Positions 15,348 to 22,426 of a stretch of DNA of 35,975 bases are shown one piece after another. Both the position numbers and the translations under genes were made by a program. The stretch is from an uncultured Faecalibacterium sp. (GTDB lineage Bacteria > Bacillota > Clostridia > Oscillospirales > Ruminococcaceae). Every line of letters starts with the position of its first letter. Within the stretch, counting starts at the first letter, position 1. The DNA lies in the NCBI GenBank assembly GCA_934561485.1, contig CAKTGS010000011.1:1-35975 (forward strand). Reading direction: 5' to 3'. The notes beneath the pieces were generated by a model. It did no database searches, was not told the origin of the DNA, and saw nothing but the letters and a program-made list of their open reading frames with translations.

Positions 15348-15791
15348 ATGACAATTGCCATTCTTGCGCACGATTCCCGCAAAGAACTCGCACTTCAATT
15401 CTGCACTGCTTACAGCGCCATTCTTTCCAAAAATACTGTCATCGCCACCGGTACCACCGGACGGATGCTGGCGCAGACCACCGGTCTGCCCGTGCATTGT
15501 TATCTCTCCGGCAAATTGGGCGGCGTCCAGCAGATCACTTCCCGCATTGCCTGCAACGAAGTGGATTTGGTACTGTTTTTCCGCGACCCGCTCAAGGCGG
15601 ATGCCGCCAGCCTGACCGAGCAAAACCTGCTCCGCCTGTGCGATATGCACAGCGTGCCCATTGCCACCAACATTGCCACCGCCGAAGTTCTGCTGCGCGG
15701 CATGGACCAGGGCGACCTGGACTACCGCGAAGGAATGCACCCGCCCATTGTGGAGCCGGTGCCCGTGGCTGAGCGCCGGATCGTGTGCTGA
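15348..15791 (+). CDS. Methylglyoxal synthase family protein with altered active site
   Basis: 147 aa, full length for the MgsA family, which converts dihydroxyacetone phosphate to methylglyoxal. Family segments are clear: AILAHDSRK, IATGTTGRMLAQTTG, LFFRDPL, LLRLCDMHSVPIATNIATAEVL. The phosphate-binding residues (T34, T36, T37, S54, G55) and H8, D9, K12 and the Asp of FFRDPL are kept. However the invariant G-G-D-Q-Q is GGVQQ: Val60 replaces the catalytic base (Asp71 of E. coli). By an ungapped alignment of the next loop, E. coli His98 and Asp101 become Ala and Thr. It is thus probably inactive as a classical synthase, perhaps a phosphate-ligand sensor. AAAGGAGA sits 7 bases before the ATG. 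Single-gene unit with its own promoter and terminator. Confidence 0.85.
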   Translation: MTIAILAHDSRKELALQFCTAYSAILSKNTVIATGTTGRMLAQTTGLPVHCYLSGKLGGVQQITSRIACNEVDLVLFFRDPLKADAASLTEQNLLRLCDMHSVPIATNIATAEVLLRGMDQGDLDYREGMHPPIVEPVPVAERRIVC

Positions 15792-15811
15792 CTTTTTTGT
15801 GTATAGAGGGA

Positions 15812-15850
15812 AACAGCGCCGCAGGAGCTTTCTGCGGCGCTGTTGTTTTT
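15812..15850 (+). terminator. Terminator of the MgsA-like gene
   Basis: A 13-bp perfect stem AACAGCGCCGCAG/CTGCGGCGCTGTT with a 7-base loop, then GTTTTTG. Confidence 0.93.
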
Positions 15851-15997
15851 GAGATCATACGGTACTTTCGGGGCCTTTGGGGCAGAACGCATCCCCTTTG
15901 CCCACACGTTTTTCAGATACACGGGCTTGGCCGGGCAAGGGAAGTTGCTTTACCCTCTGCCTGTCTCTACCGGAAACGGATCGCCCCACGAGGACGC

Positions 15998-16041
15998 AAA
16001 ACGCCCCGCGGCTTCCCATTTGAGAAGCTGCAGGGCGTTTG
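15998..16041 (-). terminator. Terminator downstream of the aminotransferase remnant
   Basis: An imperfect stem pairing AAACGCCC with GGGCGTTT and GCTTC with GAAGC; on the minus strand it ends in GTTTTGC. The region between this and the terminator at 15850 shows no gene. Confidence 0.65.
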
Positions 16042-16234
16042 TCGTTTATAAGGCTCAGGCAGACAGGGCAGCCACGCAGATGTGCTGTACCGGTGCATAC
16101 ACAATGTGTCACTCGTCACCACAAAGGCGTCATACTTGATGGCAAGCGCTGCAATGGCTTCCAGTTCGTCCCGGCGGAACCACCTTGCCGCAGAGCTTGG
16201 AGGGGTTGCACAGGATCAGCGCTTTGGCTCCCTC
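16041..16234 (-). pseudogene. Remnant of a class I PLP-dependent aminotransferase
   Basis: Reading the minus strand in three successive frames gives pieces of one aminotransferase: GAKALILCNPSKLCGKV, then after a one-base insertion FRRDELEAIAALAIKYDAFVV, then after a short deletion HIVYAPVQHICVAAL. Together they match the conserved N-P-S-N-P-C-G-K-V to D-E-V-Y-E-H-I-V-Y-A-P stretch of class I aminotransferases. The deletion removes the D-E-V-Y segment with the PLP-contacting Asp, and the Lys-containing half is missing, so it cannot be functional. It starts beside a run of nine C residues (16237-16245) next to the end of the intact PLP gene upstream. About 65 codons remain. Confidence 0.8.
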
Positions 16235-16255
16235 GGCCCCCCCCCTTTTTCAATT

Positions 16256-17524
16256 TCAATCCTGAAAGTACGCTTTCTGGATGGCCAGCAGCACACCGGC
16301 ACGGCTGGCGGCAAAGTTCAGCCCGCCCTGCAGGTAGCAGGTGTAGGGAGCGCGCAGCGGGCCATCGCAGGACAGCTCAATGGTGCTGCCCTGGGTAAAG
16401 CTGCCGCTTGCCATAACCACCTTATCGGTGTAGCCCGGTTCCGGGCTGGGTTCCGGAGCGGCGTAGCTGTCCACGGGGCTGGCAGCCTGAATGCCCTGGC
16501 AGAAGCCGATGAGGGCATCCGCCGTGCCGGCGTCAAAACAGGTCACGATGTCGTTGTGATCCTCGCAGTAGCGCGGGACGGGGTTCTTGCCCAGCAGCTC
16601 CAGCATACACTGGGCGTACATGGCGGTCTTGATGGCCTCACACACCACGCCGGGTGCATAGTAGAAGCCCAGGTACATATCGCGGGGCGTTTCCAGCGTG
16701 CAGCCCAGCTCCTTGCCCAGACCCGGGGCATTCAGGCGGTAAGCGCACAGCTCCACCAGGTCTTTGCGGCCCGCAATGTAGCCGCCGGTGGGAGCAATGC
16801 CGCCGCCGGGGTTCTTGATCAGGCTGCCCACCACCAGATCGGCACCCACCTGGCAGGGTTCCTGGATCTGGGTGAACTCGCCGTAGCAGTTGTCCACAAA
16901 GATGATGATCTCCGGGTTGGCCGCACGGGCGGTGTCGGCCACCTTGCGGATGGTGTCCAGATCAAAGGCATTGCGCTGCAGATAGCCGCGGCTGCGCTGG
17001 ATGTGGCACACCTTGGCACCGGGGGCCTTTTGGGCGATCAGGTCGTAGTCCGGGGTAAAGTCGGCTTTCAGGGGGGCTTCGTCATACTGAATGCCGTAGT
17101 CCATCAGGGTGCCGGTGCCCTTGCCCTTGCCGTCCAGGCCGATGACGCCTTCCAGCGTATCGTAGGGGCGGCCGGTGGCAGCCAGCAGGGTATCCCCTGC
17201 CCGCAGCAGGCCGAACAGAGCCACTGCCAGCGTGTGGGTGCCGCTCTGGAACTGGCTGCGCACCAGGGCATCTTCCGCGCCCATCACCTGGGCAAAGATC
17301 TGCTCCAGCTTGGCGCGGCCGGTGTCCCACAGGCCGTAGCCGGTGGTGCCCAGCATATCGGTGGAGGACATCTGGGTATCCGCAAAGGCCTTGAGCATTT
17401 TCAGCTGGTTATAATCGCGGATCTCTTCCATGTGGCGGAAGTAAGGTTGGCACAGCTCCATAGCCTTTTCGTCCAGAGCCAGCACTTCGGGTTTGTAATC
17501 AAAAAAGTGGTTTAAAATTGACAT
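16256..17524 (-). CDS. Methionine gamma-lyase family protein (Met_gamma_lyase, YnbB-like)
   Basis: 422 aa, usual for this PLP-dependent family (aluminium-resistance/YnbB group), distinct from classical cystathionine gamma-lyases. The PLP lysine is K237 in GSLIKNPGGGIAPTGGYIAG; IIIFVDNCYGEF provides the Asp that contacts the pyridine nitrogen. QSGTHTLAVALFGLLRAGD is the cofactor phosphate region. The physiological reaction is not settled; C-S lyase activity on methionine or cystathionine is assumed from family naming. The ATG at 17524 has AAGGA 9 bases upstream. A degraded aminotransferase follows on the same strand. Confidence 0.9.
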   Translation of the reverse strand: MSILNHFFDYKPEVLALDEKAMELCQPYFRHMEEIRDYNQLKMLKAFADTQMSSTDMLGTTGYGLWDTGRAKLEQIFAQVMGAEDALVRSQFQSGTHTLAVALFGLLRAGDTLLAATGRPYDTLEGVIGLDGKGKGTGTLMDYGIQYDEAPLKADFTPDYDLIAQKAPGAKVCHIQRSRGYLQRNAFDLDTIRKVADTARAANPEIIIFVDNCYGEFTQIQEPCQVGADLVVGSLIKNPGGGIAPTGGYIAGRKDLVELCAYRLNAPGLGKELGCTLETPRDMYLGFYYAPGVVCEAIKTAMYAQCMLELLGKNPVPRYCEDHNDIVTCFDAGTADALIGFCQGIQAASPVDSYAAPEPSPEPGYTDKVVMASGSFTQGSTIELSCDGPLRAPYTCYLQGGLNFAASRAGVLLAIQKAYFQD

Positions 17525-17549
17525 TCTGATAATTCCTTAATTATTTTGT

Positions 17550-17766
17550 GCATCCCGGAAGGATGCGTTCGCGTGGATTTTGTCTGATGGCTTTTGTCAG
17601 CGGCATCTCCGCCAAGGGATGTTCTCTTTTGCCGCACAAAAGAGAACCAGAAAAGCGCCAGCGATTTCGACGCGCTGGACCCACGAATCAAGGGCTGCTC
17701 GCCCTTGATAATCCCAAAGTTGAAGTCAAAGCGGAAAAAGCTAGCGCTGCGCTTCACGCTTTTTTC
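17550..17766. repeat. Hairpin-rich intergenic element
   Basis: Five inverted repeats are packed into about 215 bp: 17550-17566 (GCATCC/GGATGC), 17621-17647 (11-bp perfect GTTCTCTTTTG/CAAAAGAGAAC), 17658-17678 (CCAGCG/CGCTGG), 17687-17709 (9-bp ATCAAGGGC/GCCCTTGAT) and 17735-17764. No gene is evident. Such density suggests an interspersed palindromic repeat or a structured RNA rather than a plain spacer; whether it recurs in the genome cannot be seen here. Confidence 0.5.
17735..17766 (-). terminator. Possible terminator of the murD-GNAT transcript
   Basis: AAAAAGC/GCTTTTT arms around a self-complementary AGCGC-A-GCGCT core; on the minus strand it ends in a T-tract. It lies about 25 bases past the GNAT stop. 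Confidence 0.5.
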
Positions 17767-17788
17767 TCGCTTCTCCCGTTGGAAAAGT

Positions 17789-18547
17789 TCACGGTGAGGC
17801 GTATTTTGCATACTCTGCAAGTTTTGCAAAGCCCAGGCGGGTGTAAAAGGGCACCCGTTCTGGGGCGCAGAGAAACACCGGGCGCAGGCCCTGTGCGGCC
17901 AGCTCGTTGGCCATCTGCACAATGAGCCGCCCGCCAATGCCCTTGCCCCGCAGCGGCTCTGCGGTCTGGCCGCAGGCCATATACGCCTGCCCGGCGTGCA
18001 GGGCGTAGGCCCCCACGGTGCACACAATGGCATTCCCCTGCCGCAGCGCCCAGACTATGGCCCGGCCACGGCTGCGCTTGGTGCACAGCTCTGAATAGGC
18101 ATCGTCCCGCCGGGCGGGGTCTGCCGGGTATAGCGCCCGGGCCACCGCCGCCGCCGATGGCTCCCGGTTCAGCGTCAGGCTGTTCCACAGCGGTTCCTCC
18201 GCTGCAGGCAACGGCAGCACACCGCCGGGTGCCAGCCCGAACGCGGCGAGCGTTTCGGCCCGGTGCCAGCCGGTGGGCGGCGGGCATTCCCCTTCGTCCA
18301 GAATAACGCACTCGCAGCCGCAGAAGGCCAGAAAGCCCGCCAGTTCTTCGGGGTTTGCGTGCCCGGCAGCCCAGGCCGTGCTGCCGCTGAGTTCCAGCGC
18401 CAGAGTCGGCCCGGCATAGAACCGCCAGGGCTGGCTTTTGCCAAACAGAACCTGTTCCAGCGGCAGCATTGCCCCCAGGCAGACTTTGCCCCGGCAGGCT
18501 GCTGCAAAGCGTCTGCGGCGCTGGGGTGTATTGACCTGTGCGATCAC
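17789..18547 (-). CDS. GNAT family N-acetyltransferase
   Basis: 252 aa. The C-terminal 100 residues form the GNAT fold with the acetyl-CoA pyrophosphate loop RGKGIGGRLIVQMANELAA and the closing PVFLCAPERVPFYTRLGF (the N-x-x-x-x-x-F-Y-x-x-x-G-F motif). The N-terminal 130 residues are not recognised and may be a degenerate second GNAT-like lobe. The start is GTG at 18547, overlapping the murD stop as GTGA, so translation is coupled to murD. The acetyl acceptor is unknown; the link to murD is positional only. Confidence 0.85.
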   Translation of the reverse strand: MIAQVNTPQRRRRFAAACRGKVCLGAMLPLEQVLFGKSQPWRFYAGPTLALELSGSTAWAAGHANPEELAGFLAFCGCECVILDEGECPPPTGWHRAETLAAFGLAPGGVLPLPAAEEPLWNSLTLNREPSAAAVARALYPADPARRDDAYSELCTKRSRGRAIVWALRQGNAIVCTVGAYALHAGQAYMACGQTAEPLRGKGIGGRLIVQMANELAAQGLRPVFLCAPERVPFYTRLGFAKLAEYAKYASP

Positions 18548-19944
18548 TTCAGCTCGTTGACGATCTTCTTGAACTCACGGCCGCGCACCTCAAAGTTGGG
18601 GTACAGGTCAAAGGATGCGCTGGCCGGAGACAGGATCACAATGTCACCGGGCTTTGCGCAGGCGCGGGCCAGTTCCACCGCGTGCTGCATGTTGTCGGCG
18701 TGCTGGATGGGCAGGGCGTTTTCGTCAAAGCCAGGGTCCTCGCGCACAGCCTTTTCAATGCGGGGGCCGGTAGCTCCCATCAGGATCAGGTTCTTGACGT
18801 GGGCCACCACTTCCGGAGCCAGCGGCTCATAAGGGATGTGCTTGTCGTAGCCGCCCGCAATCAGGATCACCTTTTGATCAAAGCTGCGCAGGCCTGCAAT
18901 GGTGCGGGTGGGGCTGGTGCCGATGGAATCGTTGTAATACAGCACGCCGTCCAGGGTGCGCACCGGCTCAATGCGGTGTTCCACGCCGGTAAAGGTGCTG
19001 CCCACCCGCTGAATGGCTTCTACGGGCACCAGGCCCCACACGGCAGCAGCAGCGGCCAGCAGGTTCTCGATGTTGTGCAGGCCCCGCAGCTTCACATCCT
19101 TCTGGGCCAGGAAGGGGGTCACCACACCATCCTCGGCCATGCAGAGCATTCCATCCTTGCGCAGGAAGGCACCGTTGTCGGTGTCGTGCAGGCGGGTGAA
19201 CCACACCTGCTTGCCCTTGCAGTCCTTTTCCATGCTGCGGCTGACTGCGTTCTCATAGCCCAGCACGGCACGGCAGGGCGGGGTCTGATACAGCAGGATG
19301 TTGCGCTTGGCGTCAATGTACTCCTGCATATCCTTGTGGTGGTCCAGGTGGTTCGGGGTCACGTTGGTCACCACCGCCACATTGGGGCTCTTGTGCATAC
19401 TGATGAGTTGGAAGCTGGACAGTTCCACCACAGCCACATCATCGGGGCTCACCTCGGGCAGCATGGGCAGCAGCGCTGCGCCGATGTTGCCGCCCAGGTG
19501 CACCTTGCGGCCGGCCGCCTTGAAGAACTCCGAGATCAGGGTGGTGGTGGTGGTCTTGCCGTCCGAGCCGGTCACAGCCACAATGGGGCAGGGGCAGAAA
19601 TCAAAGAACAGCTCCACCTCGCTGGTCACCATGGTGCCGGCGGCCATGGCATCCTGCAGGGGCTTTTCAAAATAGCCCACAAAGCCGGGGGTGCGCATGA
19701 TGATGTCCTGGCCCTTGAAGCCGTCCAGGTAGTGTTCGCCCAGACTCAGGCCGATGCCCAGTTTCCGGATGGTGGTGGCGTAATCGCCAAAATCGTCCAC
19801 GCTCTTTTTCTGATCGCACAGGGTCACCTGCGCACCCAGCTCCACAAACTCCTTGATCAGGGTCTTGTGGCTCACACCGGCCCCGATAAAAGCCACCTTC
19901 TTGCCTTTGATGAGCTGCTCCAGCTGCTGTTGTTCCTTCTGCAT
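18544..19944 (-). CDS. murD: UDP-N-acetylmuramoyl-L-alanine--D-glutamate ligase MurD
   Basis: 466 aa, normal length. It adds D-glutamate to UDP-MurNAc-L-Ala in peptidoglycan precursor synthesis, using ATP. The central ATPase loop is GSDGKTTT (126-133); Mur ligase signatures include NVTPNHLDHHKDMQEYIDAK and the C-terminal NDSIGTSPTRTIAGL. The N-terminal Rossmann-like domain begins KKVAFIGAGVSHK. The ATG at 19944 has GGAGGAGG upstream; an overlapping ATG further up is out of frame. It stands outside any dcw-type cluster and is followed only by a GNAT gene. Confidence 0.96.
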   Translation of the reverse strand: MQKEQQQLEQLIKGKKVAFIGAGVSHKTLIKEFVELGAQVTLCDQKKSVDDFGDYATTIRKLGIGLSLGEHYLDGFKGQDIIMRTPGFVGYFEKPLQDAMAAGTMVTSEVELFFDFCPCPIVAVTGSDGKTTTTTLISEFFKAAGRKVHLGGNIGAALLPMLPEVSPDDVAVVELSSFQLISMHKSPNVAVVTNVTPNHLDHHKDMQEYIDAKRNILLYQTPPCRAVLGYENAVSRSMEKDCKGKQVWFTRLHDTDNGAFLRKDGMLCMAEDGVVTPFLAQKDVKLRGLHNIENLLAAAAAVWGLVPVEAIQRVGSTFTGVEHRIEPVRTLDGVLYYNDSIGTSPTRTIAGLRSFDQKVILIAGGYDKHIPYEPLAPEVVAHVKNLILMGATGPRIEKAVREDPGFDENALPIQHADNMQHAVELARACAKPGDIVILSPASASFDLYPNFEVRGREFKKIVNELK

Positions 19945-20018
19945 AAAAACAGTTCCTCCTCCATAGATTCATATTCAGAACGCGCGCCATACAGCACGCA
20001 GGATGTTTTCGCTGTACC

Positions 20019-20047
20019 ATTATAGTCCATTTGGCCGCAATTGGCAA
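20019..20047 (-). promoter_or_regulatory. murD promoter
   Basis: Minus strand: -35 TTGCCA (20042-20047), a 17-bp spacer, -10 TATAAT (20019-20024), about 75 bp before murD. Confidence 0.8.
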
Positions 20048-20099
20048 CGGAAAACCTGCCACTTTGCATCAAAAACCCGGTAAATTCACAAAAAAGCAA

Positions 20100-20128
20100 T
20101 TGTCTTTTGCATTTTTTTCTGCTACACT
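20100..20128 (+). promoter_or_regulatory. Promoter of the peptide-binding lipoprotein gene
   Basis: -35 TTGTCT (20100-20105), a 17-bp spacer, -10 TACACT (20123-20128) with an extended TGC. It is divergent from the murD promoter, about 50 bp away. Confidence 0.6.
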
Positions 20129-20190
20129 TGTCGAAGCAATGCTCTATGTATACAACCAATTCTATCACCCATGGAACGAGGGATCTTTCT

Positions 20191-21762
20191 TTGAAGCGTT
20201 TATTGCGTATTTGCGCAGCGGCTCTGGCCGTTGTGTTTCTGGCTGTGCTCACCGGCTGCGGCGGCAGCTCCGGCAGCAACAGCTTTACATGGTTCGTAGA
20301 CAACATTCCGGCCAACCTGGACCCCCAGGTGGCCTCCAAAGCCGAAGACGTGATCGCCTGCGAAAACCTGTACGGCGGGCTGGTACGCCGCAATGCAGAC
20401 GGCGAGCTGGTGCCTGACCTGTGCGAGAGCTGGACCGTCTCGCCGGACGGCCTGACCTACACCTTTACCCTGAAAAGCGGCTTGACTTACACCGCCGCCA
20501 AGGGAGCCGCCACCGACTACGCCATTACCGCCGAAGATTTTGTGTTTGCCTTCCGGCGCATCTTCCGCGCACAGACGGCATCCCCCTATGCCGTGGAATT
20601 TTCCGTCATCCAGAACAGCGCCGCCGTTCTGGCCGGAGAAGCGGACGAGAGCACCCTGGGGGTTTCTGCATCCGGCCCGCTGACGCTGGTGTTCCGCCTG
20701 AGCGAGAAGGACGCCAACTTCCTGTCCAAACTCACCCTGCCCGGTGCCATGCCCTGCGATGAGGAATTCTTCAACAACACCCGCGGCACCTACGGCCTGA
20801 CCACCGCTACCACCCTTTCCAGCGGCAGCTTTTACATTTACAACTGGACGTCCAGCGGCCTGTTCCTGCGCCGGGCCGTCTCTGCCCCGCTGATCGACAG
20901 CCTGCGCCTGGTGCAGAACACCAGCAATGCCGATAAGACCGCCGCCCAGCTCATCGCGGACGAAAAGTGCTCCGCCGCCCTGGACGACACCGGTGCCCAG
21001 ACCAGCCTGCGGTCGGTGGCCTATTCGGACACCACCTGGTCCCTGCTGTTCAATGCGCAGGAAGGTTCGGTGCTGTCCAGCGAACCGCTGCGGCAGGCAC
21101 TGGCGGCCATTGCACGGCAGAACCTTACCGTCCCGGATTCTGGCCTGTACGCTCCTGCCAAAGGCCTTGTGCCGGACGGCCTGACCGTGGACGGCCTGGA
21201 CTACCGCGCCGCCGCTGGAGACCCGCTACCCACCATTGCCGACCCGCAGAGCCTGTACCTGGAAGCCCGGCAGGGCATGGCAACTTCCGACTTCAGCGGC
21301 GTGACACTGCTGGTGCCGAAGGAGGCCGGCCTGACCGAACTGGCCGAGCAGATCAACGGTGCCTGGCAGAAGCAGTGTTCTCTCTTCTTCTCGGTGGAGG
21401 AAGTGCCGCAGGAAGAGTTTAATGCCCGGCTGGCCAGCGGCCAGTACACCATTGCGCTGGCCCCCATCCACGCCGAGGGCGGCAGCGTGTATCAGATGCT
21501 GCAGCAGTTCACAGCCGAGGGCGGCAGTCTGACCGGCTACGGCAACGCCCTGTACACCGAGCGGCTGGCCCTGAGCGCCCAGCAGACCGGTTCCACCCGC
21601 TGCCAGCTGCTGAGCGAATGCGAGCATCAGCTGCTGGAAAGCTGCACCGTGGTACCGCTGCTGGCCCAGCAGAAGCAGCTTCTGCTGGCCGATGGCATCC
21701 GGGGGCTGGTGTTCGACCCCTTTACCCCGGTGCTGGACCTGACGTATGCAGAAAAAGACTGA
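20191..21762 (+). CDS. Peptide/oligopeptide ABC transporter substrate-binding lipoprotein (SBP_bac_5)
   Basis: 523 aa from a TTG start. The signal peptide KRLLRICAAALAVVFLAVL leads to lipobox L-T-G-C with the lipidated Cys23; the mature protein is anchored outside the membrane. The family 5 solute-binding fold is shown by NIPANLDPQVASKAEDV, LVPDLCESWTVSPDGLTYTF and ITAEDFVFAFRRIF. The TTG at 20191 is chosen because GAGGGA lies 7 bases upstream and it places the signal peptide correctly; a longer reading from 20041 would bury the signal under 50 residues and overlap the murD promoter. No permease or ATPase gene is near, so it is an orphan receptor, presumably shared with a transporter elsewhere. 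The ligand is probably peptides. Confidence 0.88.
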   Translation: MKRLLRICAAALAVVFLAVLTGCGGSSGSNSFTWFVDNIPANLDPQVASKAEDVIACENLYGGLVRRNADGELVPDLCESWTVSPDGLTYTFTLKSGLTYTAAKGAATDYAITAEDFVFAFRRIFRAQTASPYAVEFSVIQNSAAVLAGEADESTLGVSASGPLTLVFRLSEKDANFLSKLTLPGAMPCDEEFFNNTRGTYGLTTATTLSSGSFYIYNWTSSGLFLRRAVSAPLIDSLRLVQNTSNADKTAAQLIADEKCSAALDDTGAQTSLRSVAYSDTTWSLLFNAQEGSVLSSEPLRQALAAIARQNLTVPDSGLYAPAKGLVPDGLTVDGLDYRAAAGDPLPTIADPQSLYLEARQGMATSDFSGVTLLVPKEAGLTELAEQINGAWQKQCSLFFSVEEVPQEEFNARLASGQYTIALAPIHAEGGSVYQMLQQFTAEGGSLTGYGNALYTERLALSAQQTGSTRCQLLSECEHQLLESCTVVPLLAQQKQLLLADGIRGLVFDPFTPVLDLTYAEKD

Positions 21763-21787
21763 CCGCAAAATTCGTTTCCGTTCGCTC

Positions 21788-21816
21788 TTGACAAGTTCCG
21801 CCTGCTTTGCTAGAAT
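21788..21816 (+). promoter_or_regulatory. tRNA-Gly promoter
   Basis: A consensus -35 TTGACA (21788-21793), a 17-bp spacer, -10 TAGAAT (21811-21816); the predicted start lies just before the mature tRNA. Confidence 0.85.
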
Positions 21817-21828
21817 AAAGGGGCAGCT

Positions 21829-21904
21829 GCAGGGTTAGCTCATCCGGTAGAGCGACTGCTTCCCAAGCAGTAGGCGGCGGGTTCGAGTCCCGTATCCTGC
21901 TCCA
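21829..21904 (+). tRNA. tRNA-Gly (anticodon CCC)
   Basis: 76 bases including the encoded CCA end. The acceptor arms GCAGGGT and ATCCTGC pair with one G-U. The D arm GCTC/GAGC, the anticodon arm ACTGC/GCAGT with loop TTCCCAA, and the T arm GCGGG/CCCGT (one wobble pair) with loop TTCGAGT are all present. The discriminator is T (U), as in bacterial glycine tRNAs. It reads GGG codons. Confidence 0.96.
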
Positions 21905-21905
21905 T

Positions 21906-21941
21906 AACGGCAAATCGTTCCGATACGATTTGCCGTTTTTT
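21906..21941 (+). terminator. tRNA-Gly terminator
   Basis: A 13-bp perfect stem AACGGCAAATCGT/ACGATTTGCCGTT with a 6-base loop and a run of six T. Confidence 0.93.
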
Positions 21942-21974
21942 CTTTCGTCCGGCGCTGCCGGGGTGCAAAATCGG

Positions 21975-22002
21975 TTGCAATTTGCCTGGCTTGCTTTATA
22001 AT
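21975..22002 (+). promoter_or_regulatory. Promoter of the DnaD/loader operon
   Basis: -35 TTGCAA (21975-21980), a 16-bp spacer, perfect -10 TATAAT (21997-22002). Confidence 0.75.
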
Positions 22003-22057
22003 AAAGATGATCGCACAGCGTGCAAGTGCCGCCTGTGCCGGAAAGGACCCGCCTGCC

Positions 22058-22423
22058 ATGATCTTTGTTCCCCTGCTGCATTACTTTCAATGCAAAAACA
22101 CCTACAGCGGCAACGAATTCGGCCTGCGCTACCGGCTTACCCCGGGCAAGCGCTCGGTGCCGGACCCCAGCGGCGGCGAAGGAGCCGTGAAAGAGGAAAG
22201 CATTCTGACGCTGGACTACTGGCCGGATCCCTGGACGCTGGAAATGACCGACCCCGTCCTGCGCCGCCAGGAAGTGTTCCCCCTGAGCGATGAGGGCCGC
22301 GCCACTGCTGCCCAGTGCCTGCAGGACGCCTTCAACGCCGAGCCGGAACGCTGGAAAAACTGCCCCGACATGATGGACTGCGACCCCTGGGAGCCGCCCG
22401 CCGAGGAGGAGCCGAAGGAATAA
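22058..22423 (+). CDS. Unknown conserved-looking protein upstream of the DnaD-like gene
   Basis: 121 aa beginning MIFVPLLHYFQCKNTYSGN. I do not recognise the family. It is soluble, acidic at the C-terminus (ending in a run of Glu and Pro), and has several Trp and Cys residues (CPDMMDCDPWEP). The ATG at 22058 has AAAGGA 10 bases upstream; an in-frame earlier start at 22007 falls at the predicted transcript start and has no binding site. The stop is 3 bases before the DnaD-like gene, so it is the first gene of the replication-loader operon. A link to replication is by position only. Confidence 0.7.
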   Translation: MIFVPLLHYFQCKNTYSGNEFGLRYRLTPGKRSVPDPSGGEGAVKEESILTLDYWPDPWTLEMTDPVLRRQEVFPLSDEGRATAAQCLQDAFNAEPERWKNCPDMMDCDPWEPPAEEEPKE

Positions 22424-22426
22424 GCC

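Noticed and set aside
20057..20070. CCACTTTGCATCAA, similar to the 14-base repeat of the TetR locus
   Set aside because: Two mismatches and no related gene nearby; treated as chance.
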